A DNA stretch of 64,000 nucleotides. Origin: RAM1 sp050247515. Lineage in GTDB: Bacteria; Pseudomonadota; Gammaproteobacteria; Burkholderiales; Burkholderiaceae_C. Position 1 is the stretch's first letter. Each line of letters begins with the position of its first letter. Shown one piece after another: positions 25,279-34,700 of the stretch. The translations under genes were made by a program, and so were the position numbers. The notes beneath the pieces are model-generated. The model was not told the DNA's origin. It searched no databases and saw only the letters and a program-made list of their open reading frames with translations. The stretch is taken from positions 1 through 64,000 of the forward strand of contig JBFWUB010000015.1 in NCBI GenBank assembly GCA_050247515.1, given 5' to 3'.

Positions 25279-27429
25279 ATGACCACTGACGCGATGCCCA
25301 ACAGCCGGCGCCTGCCCGCCCTGGGTGTGCTGCTGCTGGGCACACTGCTGGCCGCGCTCACATGGCTGGCGGTGGCGCGCGCGGACCTGCAGGCGCTGGA
25401 GCTGGAGCACGAGCGCCGCTTCTCGCAGATTGCCTACGAGGTGGAAAGCCGCACCCTGCAGGCGCGCAACGTGCTGCGCGGTGTTCAGGGCCTGTTCATC
25501 GCCAGCGACGAGGTGTCGCGGCTGGATTTCCACCAGTACGCACGGGCGCTGGAGATCGAGGAGGGCACGCTGGGCCTGCAGGCGGTGCAGTTTGCGCGGC
25601 TGGTCGGGCATGGCGAGCGTGAGGCATTTGAAGCGCGCGTGCGCACCGACAGCACGCTGGTGGCTGGCGGCTACCCGCGGTTCAGCATCCGCCCCGAGGG
25701 CACGCGTACTTTCTATGTAGCCACCGAATACAACGAGCCCATGCGCGGCAATGAGGCGGCCTTCGGCTTTGACACCGCCTTTGGCGCGGTGCGCATGGCC
25801 GTGCTGGCCGCCGCGCGCGACGCGGGCGAGACGCGTGCGTCGGCGCCGTTCAAGCTGGAACAGGGCTCGCAGGTGGGTGTGGTGCTGCGCGCGCCCATCT
25901 ACCGCAACGGGGAGGCGACGAACACCGTGCAGCAGCGGCGCGACGCCTACCTGGGCCAGGTGTCGGTGGTGTTCATCGTGGACAACCTGTTGGGCGCGGC
26001 GCTCGGCAACCACTTTGGCGTGGACACCGAGGTCACGCTGACCGACATGGGCTCCACGGCCGACGGCACCGCGCCGCCCGCGGCCGACTCGCTGCTGGGC
26101 CGCTACGGCCAGTTGCCTGCGGACAGCCTGTGGCGCACCCAGCTGGACGCCTCGCAGACGCTGATCATGGCGGGGCGCTTCTGGCAGGTCCGCATGCAGT
26201 CACACCCGGCCAACCCTTATCTGGGGGTCAAGGCCCTGACAGCCGGCTCGCTGGTGTTTGCGCTGACCCTGCTGGTGCTTGCACTCGCCGGCCGTGTACT
26301 GGCCCAGCGTGACGGCGCCCGGGCCCTGGCCAGCGGCCTGCGCGAGACACTGGACCAGTCCGAGGCGCGGGCCGCGGCGTTGCTGGAGGCCACGCTCACC
26401 GGCATCATCACGCTGGACAGCACGGACCGCATCCGCAGCGCCAACCCGGCCGCGTCCGAGCTGTTCGGCTATTCCGGGGCGCAGCTCGAAGGCATGGCGT
26501 TCGTGGAGCTGGCGCCCGGCCTGCGCCCGGAAGACCTGCGCGCCGGCACCACGCAGGACGTCACCGTCCTCACACGCGACCGGCGCTCCCTGCCAGTGGC
26601 CATGTCGCTGGGCGAGGTGCGACACGGCAATGAATATCTGTTGCTCGCCTCGTTCCACGACATGACGGCGCAAAAGCGCCTGGAAGAACAGCAACGCGCC
26701 TTTGCCCAGGCCATGGACGACACCGTTCGCGAACGCACCGCCGAACTCACCCGGGTGAACCGCGAACTCGAGGCTTTCGCCTATTCGGTTGCCCATGACC
26801 TGCGCGCACCGGCACGCCATGTCCACGGCTTCGCCCGGGTGATCGAGCAGCGCCACGCCGGCCAGCTGGACGCCACGGCGCTCAACTACCTGGGCCGCAT
26901 CCAGCGCGCATCAGCCGACATGGGCCGGCTGATCGACGGCATGCTGGCCTTTGCACAACTGGGCGACCACGCCCTGGTGCCGGTGGATGTGGACATGAAT
27001 GAACTGGTCCAGCGCGCCCAGGCCGCGCTGGAGCCCGAGCTGGAAGGCCGCAACCTGCAGTGGCGTTTCGGCCACCTGCCCACGGTACGGGCCGACCAGA
27101 GCCTGATGGCGCAGGTGATCGCCAACCTGCTGGGCAACGCGGTGAAGTACTCCGCACGCAGCAACCCCTCGGTGATCGAGGTGTTCGCGGATGCGTCGGT
27201 GCCCGGTGAGCACCGCATCTGCGTGGCCGACAACGGCATCGGCATCGACATGCGCCATGCGTCGCGGCTGTTCCAGGTGTTCTCGCGGCTGCACCATGCC
27301 GATGAGTTTGACGGCACGGGCATCGGCCTGGCCACCGTGCAGCGCATCCTGGACCGCCACGGCGGGCGCGTCTGGGTGGAAAGCGAGCCGGGCCGGGGCG
27401 CGCGCTTCTGGTTTGCCCTGCCGGCCTGA
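25279..27429 (+). CDS. CHASE-PAS histidine kinase (phytochrome-type HisKA)
   Basis: A 716-residue membrane sensor kinase. It has a first membrane helix (about 13-33), then an extracytoplasmic CHASE domain (about 55-235, containing GLQAVQFARLVGH and YNEPMRGNEAAFGFD). A second membrane helix follows (about 318-340), then a PAS domain (about 362-460, SANPAASELFGYSGAQLEG) and a short coiled coil. The HisKA domain has its phospho-acceptor at H506 (SVAHDLRAPARH), and the HATPase domain is about 605-714 (NLLGNAVKYSA, DNGIGIDM, GTGIGLATV). The signal bound by the CHASE domain is unknown. The partner is very probably the single-domain regulator 21 bp downstream. Confidence 0.9.
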   Translation: MTTDAMPNSRRLPALGVLLLGTLLAALTWLAVARADLQALELEHERRFSQIAYEVESRTLQARNVLRGVQGLFIASDEVSRLDFHQYARALEIEEGTLGLQAVQFARLVGHGEREAFEARVRTDSTLVAGGYPRFSIRPEGTRTFYVATEYNEPMRGNEAAFGFDTAFGAVRMAVLAAARDAGETRASAPFKLEQGSQVGVVLRAPIYRNGEATNTVQQRRDAYLGQVSVVFIVDNLLGAALGNHFGVDTEVTLTDMGSTADGTAPPAADSLLGRYGQLPADSLWRTQLDASQTLIMAGRFWQVRMQSHPANPYLGVKALTAGSLVFALTLLVLALAGRVLAQRDGARALASGLRETLDQSEARAAALLEATLTGIITLDSTDRIRSANPAASELFGYSGAQLEGMAFVELAPGLRPEDLRAGTTQDVTVLTRDRRSLPVAMSLGEVRHGNEYLLLASFHDMTAQKRLEEQQRAFAQAMDDTVRERTAELTRVNRELEAFAYSVAHDLRAPARHVHGFARVIEQRHAGQLDATALNYLGRIQRASADMGRLIDGMLAFAQLGDHALVPVDVDMNELVQRAQAALEPELEGRNLQWRFGHLPTVRADQSLMAQVIANLLGNAVKYSARSNPSVIEVFADASVPGEHRICVADNGIGIDMRHASRLFQVFSRLHHADEFDGTGIGLATVQRILDRHGGRVWVESEPGRGARFWFALPA

Positions 27430-27450
27430 TTGGAGTAACCTGCCTGACTG

Positions 27451-27891
27451 ATGCCGCAACTCTCTCCCATCCTGATCGTGGACGACAGCGAAGACGACGT
27501 CGAGCTGTTCCGCCTGGGCCTGTCCGACCTGAAGCTGGCCAATCCCGTTGACGTGTGCCGCGACGGCGAGGAGGCGCTGGACTACCTGCTGCGCCGGGGC
27601 CGCTACGCCGACCGCCCGGACCTCACGCCGCTGGTCGCCTTGGTGGACATCAAGATGCCGCGCATGGGCGGCATCGAGCTGCTGACCGAAATGCGCAAGA
27701 TCGACGCCCTGAAGCTGGTGCCGGTGGTCGTCATGACCTCGTCCAACCAGCCGCGTGACGTGCAGGCCGGCTACGCCGCCGGCGCCAACGGCTTTGTGGT
27801 CAAACCGGTGGACTTTGAAAAGCTCGTTGAAAGCGCGCGCGCCATCGGCATGTTCTGGGGCATGTTCAACCGGCCGCCGGTGACGACTTAG
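27451..27891 (+). CDS. Single-domain response regulator, Rcp1-like
   Basis: A 146-residue receiver with no output domain. Acidic pair D11/D12 (IVDDSEDDVELF), phospho-acceptor D66 (LVDIKMPRMGG), T96/S97 (VMTSSNQPRD) and K118 (VVKPVDF) are all present. The insertion LLRRGRYADRPDLTP before the acceptor strand is a mark of the Rcp1/phytochrome-associated group. It follows the CHASE kinase gene directly and likely receives its phosphate. With no DNA-binding domain, it would signal by protein contact. Confidence 0.92.
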   Translation: MPQLSPILIVDDSEDDVELFRLGLSDLKLANPVDVCRDGEEALDYLLRRGRYADRPDLTPLVALVDIKMPRMGGIELLTEMRKIDALKLVPVVVMTSSNQPRDVQAGYAAGANGFVVKPVDFEKLVESARAIGMFWGMFNRPPVTT

Positions 27892-27913
27892 GCCACCATC
27901 CTAGAATGCCCGG

Positions 27914-29779
27914 GTGCCCGACATCACCCTGAACGCCCCGCCTGCCGGCCTAGCCCGCCGCCCCATCCGTGACCTGCCCGACGAGCTGATCAGCCAGATT
28001 GCAGCGGGCGAAGTGGTGGAGCGGCCCGCCTCGGTGGTGCGCGAGCTGGTGGACAACGCGCTGGACGCCGGCGCCACGCAGGTCACCGTGCGGCTGGCTG
28101 CCGGCGGCGTGCGGCTGGTGTCGGTGGAAGACGACGGGGCCGGCATCCCGCGCGAGGAACTGCCCGTGGCGCTGCGCCGCCACGCCACCAGCAAGATCGC
28201 GTCGCTGGCCGACCTGGAATCAGTGGGCACCATGGGTTTTCGGGGCGAGGCGCTGGCGGCCATCAGCTCGGTGGCCGAGCTGTCATTGCTGTCGCGCACC
28301 GAGGGCCAGGCCAGCGCCTTTTTGCTGGACGGCCGCAGCGGCGAGCTGCGCCCCGCCGCCCGTGCCACCGGCACCACGGTGGAGGTAAAGGAGCTTTTCT
28401 TCAGCACCCCCGCGCGCCGCAAGTTCCTGAAGACCGACGCCACCGAGCTGGCGCATTGCATCGAGGCCGTGCGCCGCCACGCGCTGGCCCGCCCCAAGGT
28501 CGGCTTTGCCATCTGGCACGACGGCAAACTGGTGGAGCAGTGGCGCGCCGCCACGCGCGACCAGCGCCTGGCCGACGTGTTGGGCAGCGAGCTGCTGGCC
28601 CACAGCGTGGCGGTCGACTACCAGGCCGGGCCGCTGCGGGTAACCGGCCGCGCGGGCATACCCGACGCCGCACGCTCGCGGGCCGACCAGCAGTTTGCCT
28701 ATGTGAACGGCCGCTACGTGCGCGACAAGGTGCTGACCCACGCGGCCCGCAGCGCCTACGAGGACGTGCTGCACGGCCACCGCCAGCCGGTGTACGCGCT
28801 GTATGTGGAGATGGACCCGGCGCGGGTGGACGTCAACGTGCACCCGACCAAGATCGAGGTGCGCTTTCGCGACAGCCGCGAGGTTCACCAGGCTGTGCGC
28901 CATGCGGTGGAAAATGCGCTGGCGGCGCCGCGCGCTGCGGCAGCCGCTGCTGCCGCACTGGCCGGCGCCACCGGGGCTGGCCCGCAGGCCACGGCCGCCC
29001 TGGCCACGCAGGCCCCAGGCGGCGCCCATGCGCCCTGGCCCGCGCCGCAGGCACCCGCCGCGCAGGCCGCCATGTACTTTGCGCCGGCGACGGCCCCCGG
29101 GCATATCGTGTCCGACCTGGCCGCGCTGTGGCAGCCCAGCAGCAAGGCGTTCGCGCCGGTCGCGGCGGAACCGCCCACCCCGCTGCCCGCGGGCGACTGG
29201 CCGCTGGGCCGCGCCATCGCCCAGCTGCAGGGCATCTACATCCTGGCCGAGAACGCCCAGGGCCTGGTCATCGTGGACATGCACGCCGCGCACGAACGCA
29301 TCGTGTACGAGCGGCTCAAGGCGCAGATGGACGCCCACGCCATCCAGAGCCAGCCGCTTTTGATCCCGGCCACGTTTGCCGCCACGCCGCAGGAGGTAGC
29401 CACGGCCGAAGGCAGCGCCGACACCCTGGCCACGCTGGGCCTGGAGATCACGCCGTTTTCGCCCAAGACACTGGCCGTGCGCGCCGTGCCCACCACCCTG
29501 GCCCAGGGCGACGCGGTGGAGCTGGCGCGCAGCGTGCTGGCCGAGCTGGCCCAGCACGACGCCTCCACCGTGATCCAGCGCGCGCAGAACGAACTGCTGG
29601 GCACCATGGCCTGCCACGGTGCCGTGCGGGCCAACCGCAAGCTCACGCTGGATGAAATGAACGCCCTGCTGCGCCAGATGGAAGCCACCGAGCGCTCAGA
29701 CCAGTGCAACCACGGCCGCCCCACCTGGCGGCAGCTCACGGTGCGTGAACTGGACGCGCTGTTCATGCGCGGGCGCTGA
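27914..29779 (+). CDS. mutL: DNA mismatch repair protein MutL
   Basis: Couples mismatch recognition by MutS to strand removal. The 621 residues have the GHKL ATPase N-terminal domain: RDLPDELISQIAAGEVVERP, ELVDNALDAGAT, DDGAGI, MGFRGEALAAISSVAEL. A Pro/Ala linker covers about 335-420. The C-terminal dimerisation domain contains DMHAAHERIVYERL and ends CNHGRPTWRQLTVRELDALF. I do not see the DQHAx2Ex4E endonuclease motif in its full form; HAAHERIVYE resembles it, so endonuclease activity is uncertain. GTG start at 27914. It follows the response regulator by 22 bp. Confidence 0.96.
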   Translation: MPDITLNAPPAGLARRPIRDLPDELISQIAAGEVVERPASVVRELVDNALDAGATQVTVRLAAGGVRLVSVEDDGAGIPREELPVALRRHATSKIASLADLESVGTMGFRGEALAAISSVAELSLLSRTEGQASAFLLDGRSGELRPAARATGTTVEVKELFFSTPARRKFLKTDATELAHCIEAVRRHALARPKVGFAIWHDGKLVEQWRAATRDQRLADVLGSELLAHSVAVDYQAGPLRVTGRAGIPDAARSRADQQFAYVNGRYVRDKVLTHAARSAYEDVLHGHRQPVYALYVEMDPARVDVNVHPTKIEVRFRDSREVHQAVRHAVENALAAPRAAAAAAAALAGATGAGPQATAALATQAPGGAHAPWPAPQAPAAQAAMYFAPATAPGHIVSDLAALWQPSSKAFAPVAAEPPTPLPAGDWPLGRAIAQLQGIYILAENAQGLVIVDMHAAHERIVYERLKAQMDAHAIQSQPLLIPATFAATPQEVATAEGSADTLATLGLEITPFSPKTLAVRAVPTTLAQGDAVELARSVLAELAQHDASTVIQRAQNELLGTMACHGAVRANRKLTLDEMNALLRQMEATERSDQCNHGRPTWRQLTVRELDALFMRGR

Positions 29780-29849
29780 GCCGGCGCTTTGACGCCGCCT
29801 TCACGCAGCCTGGGTGAACTTTTTGCGGCACGCGATGTCAGTCAGCCTC

Positions 29850-30686
29850 ATGAAACGCTGGCACCTGTTCACCGCTTTTGCCCTGGCGCTGGGCCTTTTG
29901 GCCGGCTGCGCCACGCTGGACGAAAAGCAGCGCGCCTGGATCTTCCAGCCCAGCGACCGCAGCTGGGGTGGCGCGTCGATGGCCGAAGGCATGCAGGACG
30001 TCTGGATCAGCTTTGACTCGCGCGTGACCGGCCAGCCCACCCGGCTGCACGGCCTGTGGCTGGCGGCCGAACGCCCCGGCGCGCCCGTGCTGCTGTACCT
30101 GCACGGCGCGCGCTGGAACGTAACCGGCTCGGCCATGCGCATCCGGCGCATGCAGGAGCTGGGTTTTTCGGTGCTGGCCATTGACTACCGCGGCTTTGGC
30201 AAAAGCACGCAGGACCTGCCCAGCGAGACCACGGCCGCCGAAGACGCCCGCGCCGCCTGGGACTGGCTGGCCGCCCAGCACCCCAAGGCCCAGCGCTACA
30301 TCTTCGGCCATTCACTGGGCGGCGCCATCGCCATTGACCTGGCGGCCCAGGTCAGCGATGAGCGCGGCGTCATGGTGGAGGGCACCTTCACCTCCATCCC
30401 CGACGTGGCCAGCACCATGAAGTGGGGCTGGCTGCCGCTGGGGCCGCTGATCACCCAGCGCTTTGACTCCGAGCGCAAGGTCACAAAAATCGGCTCGCCG
30501 CTGCTGGTGGTGCACGGCAGCGAAGACCGCCTGATCCTGCCCGCGCTGGGCCGCAAGCTGTTTGAAGCCGCGCGCGGGCCCAAGGAATTCGTGCTGGTTG
30601 AAGGCGGCTCGCACCACAACACCAATTCGGTGGGCCAGCCGCAGTACCGCGAAGCCATTGCTCGGCTGTTCAGCCTGGCGCCGTGA
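29850..30686 (+). CDS. Lipoprotein alpha/beta hydrolase
   Basis: About 278 residues from the ATG at 29850. That start gives a clean lipoprotein signal (MKRWHLFTAFALALGLLAGC, lipidated Cys20). In-frame ATG 29835 and GTG 29814 are alternatives with no better ribosome site. The core is an alpha/beta hydrolase: oxyanion LYLHGARWN, VLAIDYRGFGKST, nucleophile in GHSLGGA, Asp in VHGSEDRLI and His in GGSHHNT near the end. These are full triad candidates. The family includes BAAT-like and YfhR-type peptidase/esterase proteins; the substrate is unknown. It is coupled to the next gene by an overlapping GTG/TGA. Confidence 0.83.
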   Translation: MKRWHLFTAFALALGLLAGCATLDEKQRAWIFQPSDRSWGGASMAEGMQDVWISFDSRVTGQPTRLHGLWLAAERPGAPVLLYLHGARWNVTGSAMRIRRMQELGFSVLAIDYRGFGKSTQDLPSETTAAEDARAAWDWLAAQHPKAQRYIFGHSLGGAIAIDLAAQVSDERGVMVEGTFTSIPDVASTMKWGWLPLGPLITQRFDSERKVTKIGSPLLVVHGSEDRLILPALGRKLFEAARGPKEFVLVEGGSHHNTNSVGQPQYREAIARLFSLAP

Positions 30687-31201
30687 AATACCTCGGCGGC
30701 TACCCCGCGGCCCTGCAGGCGCAGGCGCAGCAGCTGCTGGACCAGGGGCGCCTGGGCCCCCTGCTGGCGCAAAAGTACCCCGCCGCCCATGGCGTGCGCA
30801 ATGACCGCGCGCTGTACGACTACGTGATGGCGCTGAAGGCCGAGTACCTGCGCAGTTCCGAACCGCTGGGCAAGGTGTGCTTTGACGGCAAGCTGCACGT
30901 GGTGGCCCATGCTTTAGGCACGCACACCACCGTGTCGCGCGTGCAGGGCAACAAGCTCAAGACCAGACGTGAAATCCGCGTGGCCACGCTGTTCAAGGAT
31001 GGCCCTGCCGAATTCCTGCGCATGATTGCCGTGCACGAGCTGGCCCACATCCGCGAGAAGGCGCACGACAAGGCGTTCTACAACCTGTGCACCCACATGG
31101 AGCCGGCCTACCACCAGCTGGAATTTGACCTGCGTCTGTACCTGACGCATCTGGACGGCGGCGGGGTGCCGCTGTGGGGCGCGGCTCAGACCAACGGTTA
31201 A
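30683..31201 (+). CDS. YgjP-type metallopeptidase
   Basis: A 172-residue cytoplasmic protein of the YgjP/WLM-related family. The zinc motif is VHELAHI (H118, E119, H122) with a following histidine-containing segment HDKAFYNLCTHMEP (H128 or H138 as third ligand). The lead-in RREIRVATLFKDGPAEFLRMI matches the family. Peptidase activity is predicted only. GTG start at 30683 overlaps the hydrolase stop. It is the last gene before the chaperone-effector pair. Confidence 0.83.
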   Translation: MKYLGGYPAALQAQAQQLLDQGRLGPLLAQKYPAAHGVRNDRALYDYVMALKAEYLRSSEPLGKVCFDGKLHVVAHALGTHTTVSRVQGNKLKTRREIRVATLFKDGPAEFLRMIAVHELAHIREKAHDKAFYNLCTHMEPAYHQLEFDLRLYLTHLDGGGVPLWGAAQTNG

Positions 31202-31217
31202 GCGCCTCTTCTTTCCG

Positions 31218-31296
31218 TTGTCATTGCAAGCCGGCAGGCGTAATCTGACTCCAGCCTTCAGGGAGCATTCAGCGTATCGCTTTCCAGGAGTACGCC
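31218..31296 (+). promoter_or_regulatory. Candidate promoter and ribosome site of the chaperone-effector pair
   Basis: TTGTCA (31218-31223), a 17-bp spacer and TAATCT (31241-31246) form a plausible sigma-70 type promoter ahead of the chaperone gene. AGGAG at 31286-31290 is well placed for its ATG. I looked for a plant-inducible-promoter box (TTCG-N16-TTCG) and an HrpL box (GGAACC) in this gap and see neither. Confidence 0.35.
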
Positions 31297-31758
31297 ATGC
31301 CGGGCTCGTTTCATGCCTTGCAACCATTGCTGACCGCCCTGTCTGCAGCCCTCGGGCAACAGGTGGGCCTGGACCGCCATGGCGAGTGCGCGCTGGCCTT
31401 TGATGACGATGTGGAAATTGTCATTGCCCCCACGCCCGAAGCCGACCTGCTCACGATCCGGTGCGCGGTCACCGCGGCGGGCCAGGTCATGGACACCCGC
31501 ACACTGCGCGGCGCGCTCGGGCTCAACCACGCGCACCTGCCGCCGGGCTATGCCCTGTCGCTGGACACCGACACCCCTTCGGGCTGCGACCAGCTCATGC
31601 TGCTGGCCGTGCTGCCATCCACCGGGCTGCCGGCCGATGCGCTGGTGCACCATGTGGAGGGCTTCGTCGCCCTGGTGCCCGAACTGCGCGCGCAACTGCG
31701 CGCCCAGCCCGCGGCCGCGCGGCCCGACTCGATGTTGCTGCACAGCCTGGGCGTCTGA
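31297..31758 (+). CDS. CesT-family type III secretion chaperone (candidate)
   Basis: A 153-residue acidic cytosolic protein with the pattern of class I secretion chaperones. It shows an amphipathic N-terminal helix (FHALQPLLTALSAALGQQVGL), a first strand ending CALAFDDDVEIVI, a strand LLTIRCAV, a helix DTRTLRGALGLNH, the pair YALSLDTD and DQLMLLAVLPST, and a final helix HHVEGFVALVPELRAQLRAQ. CesT proteins form dimers and bind the N terminus of a cognate effector. It lies 3 bp upstream of a 1290-residue protein gene, exactly the arrangement of chaperone and large effector (as DspF-DspE). Assignment rests on pattern and context. Confidence 0.72.
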   Translation: MPGSFHALQPLLTALSAALGQQVGLDRHGECALAFDDDVEIVIAPTPEADLLTIRCAVTAAGQVMDTRTLRGALGLNHAHLPPGYALSLDTDTPSGCDQLMLLAVLPSTGLPADALVHHVEGFVALVPELRAQLRAQPAAARPDSMLLHSLGV

Positions 31759-31761
31759 ATC

Positions 31762-34700
31762 ATGACGATGGGCAAAACCACACTCACGGTCGGCGGGGGG
31801 ATCGGTCCACTTCACATCAAGACCACAGGCACACCGGGGGACAGCACCCACGCCGGGCTCACCAAGAGCTTCCGGTGCCAGAAGCGCTCGTCCACACCCA
31901 CCCCGGGCGGACGCCAGCTGGCAGGGTCCGGGGGCACGCGCCGGGACCTGCGCGCCTGCCTGCGGACCACTATCGCGCAGCCGGTCACGGTGGCGCCTGC
32001 GCGCGGCATGGATGAACGTCTGCGCGCGCTGACCGAAGCACGCCCCCAAACGCAGGAAAAACTCAGCCGATGGCTGGGCTGCCAGCTGCGCGCCACGCTG
32101 CCCGGTGCACCGCCCGAAGCACAGCACGCCATGGCCGTTGCACGCGACGCGCTGGTGCAGGACGTGCGAACCACCCTGGCGGACATCCGCTCGTTGCAAG
32201 CCGACTGGCCGCAACGCAACGAGCAGGCCAGCGCCGACCTGCAGGCGGCCAGGACGCAGTGCATGCGATCAGCACTCGCGCTGGCGCTGCCGGGCCTGTC
32301 CCGGCAAGAACTGGCGCACGAGCACATGCCTGAATTGCTGGCCAACCTGATGACGCTGGACGATCATCTGGCAGCCACCGGGCAGGCGGGCTACGGCATT
32401 GACCGGCTGCTGGGCGCGCTGTGCAACCGCGCACGCATCCGCGAGCTGTCGGACATGGGCGGGCATGACCAGCAGGCCGAGGCGATCGGGGGTCTGAACG
32501 CCATCGCCGCCACGCTGGTGGACGCATTGCGCCCCGGCCGCGATGGCGTGGAGCTCAACAGCCTGCTGGGCCAGGACACGGAGCTGGACGCTGCGCTGAA
32601 AGCGCTGCGCGTGAAGACCACCACCGATTTCATGCTGCGCCAGGTGGTGCGCGACCGCAAGGGCGCGGATGCGCAGCCGTTGCAGGAAGAAGTCACGCAG
32701 GCCACGGACGACGCCACCCGGCTGGTAGAGCACGAAGCCGCAAGCGCCCGCATGCGCGTGCAGCTGCAGCGCGCCCTGGACACGCTGGACGGCAAGGCGC
32801 CCACACGCCTGCTGGGCACCTTGTCGGGCGTGCGGTTTGACGCCGCGCTGGTGCAGGGGCTGCGCGACACGCTGGGCGAGCAAGGCAGCCAGGTCGGCCT
32901 CATCATCGCGGGGCTGTTCGCGCTGGAGCGCGAGGCCGCGGCGTCCCCGCAGGCCCGGCGGCTGCTGCGGGACATACAGACCGAGCTGACGACCGAAACG
33001 GACCCCCGGCCGAAAACGCAGGCCGATCTGCGCTACCTGCGCCAGCGCGAGGCCGGCTTGAAGCTTGATGGATACGTGGACCCAAGCCCGCCGGACAGCA
33101 AACACACGCCGAAGGACACGCAGGCGTCTTTGCATCGGGAGGTGCCGGGGCTGGGCGGCCTGACCCAGGCCGAGGTACAGGCCCTGGGCCTGAAACCATG
33201 TGACTCGCGCGACGTGCCCAAGGTCGCGGCAAACCTGGCCCGCCAGGGCCTGTCCAGTGCACAGGAAGCGCAGCAGGCTTTTTCAACGATCCATGCGGTT
33301 GCCCGGGCCATGACCGACCACAAGGGTGCCCAGCACCTGGTGGACAACGATCTGGCATTCCTGCAAGGGCGCAAGGACGACCTCAAGGCGCAAAAACTGG
33401 GCGACGATTTGCTGCGCCACCTGACCGGTGACGCGCAGGTCAGACTGGCCGATACCCGCGACCAGGAAAAGCGCAACGCGCTGGACAGGCAGATGAACAG
33501 CGCGCTGGCGCCCCTTGATCAGACCGTCAGACAGCTGCCCGACGGTTGGGGCAAGCTGGGAGACCTGTACACCGACGATCGCAAGGGCGTGCGGGAACCG
33601 CTGCAGCGTCTGGACGACATCAACGTCAGGCGCGAACAGGCGCGGGCCACGCTGCTCGCGTACAGCCGCAAACATGGGTCGCCCATCGACGTCACCCGGC
33701 CAGCAGGCTACAACTCGTGCCGCGCGCTGCGCAAGGCGATCGACCTGTACCGCACGACGGAAGATTTTCCGCGGATGCGCGCGTTGTGTCGCGGCCTCAA
33801 AGGCTTTGACCGCGACCGCCTGCACACACCGTGGCACGGCAGCGCCGCGTTCACGCTTGACGATCTGGTCAGGCTTGCAGACGATCAGGAGTTCAACGAC
33901 GCAATCGACGCCGTCATCACGCTGCGCACGCCGCAGACCCGGCGCGACGAACTCACCGGACAGATCGAACCGGCGCTGCGCCGCATGGACGACACACTGG
34001 GGCTGCGCCAGCAACACCAGGACGACACCACCGCGCGGCTGCTGCGCGACGCGATCCGGGCCGCCATCCTCGCGCAGATGGGCACCACACCCATTCACAC
34101 CTTTCGCCCCGCGGAACATGCGCGGCAGATCACCGACACCCTGCGTGGCTGGGGCGTGCCGGTAGACAACGTGCGGCCAGAGATCGACGCCGCGCTGGAC
34201 GAGCCGTTTGACCCGCAAGCGCTGGAGGGCTGGCGCACCGACACACCGGCGCAGGCCGAGGACACCCAGACCCAGGCGCTGCCGACGCTGCTCAAAGCCA
34301 TCGATTCTCTGGAGCTGGGCACCAAGGTCAAGCTGACCGCGGGTTCACGCGCCGAAGTGCAGACCGGCGCGCTGCCCGTGGAACCCACGGGCACCGTGGG
34401 CGTCAACTTCAAGAGCGCCGCAGGCACGCTCACGGGGCTGGAGATCAGCGCCGCCATCGACGGTTATGAGCTGACACTGCGCCGCGGCTGGGACCTCAAG
34501 GGCGGGGTCGAGGCATCGGCCAGGGCATTTCAATGGAGCGGCACCGGCGTCAAGCTCGAAGGCACGGCCATGGTGGAGGGCTCGGGCGCCCGGGTGTCGG
34601 GCGTGGCGCTGCGCTTCAAGGACCGCAGCTCGATGAAGGCCGCGCTGCAGGTGTTGCTGACGAAAAACAGCTTTTCACCGGGCGACTTGCCCATGGCCGA

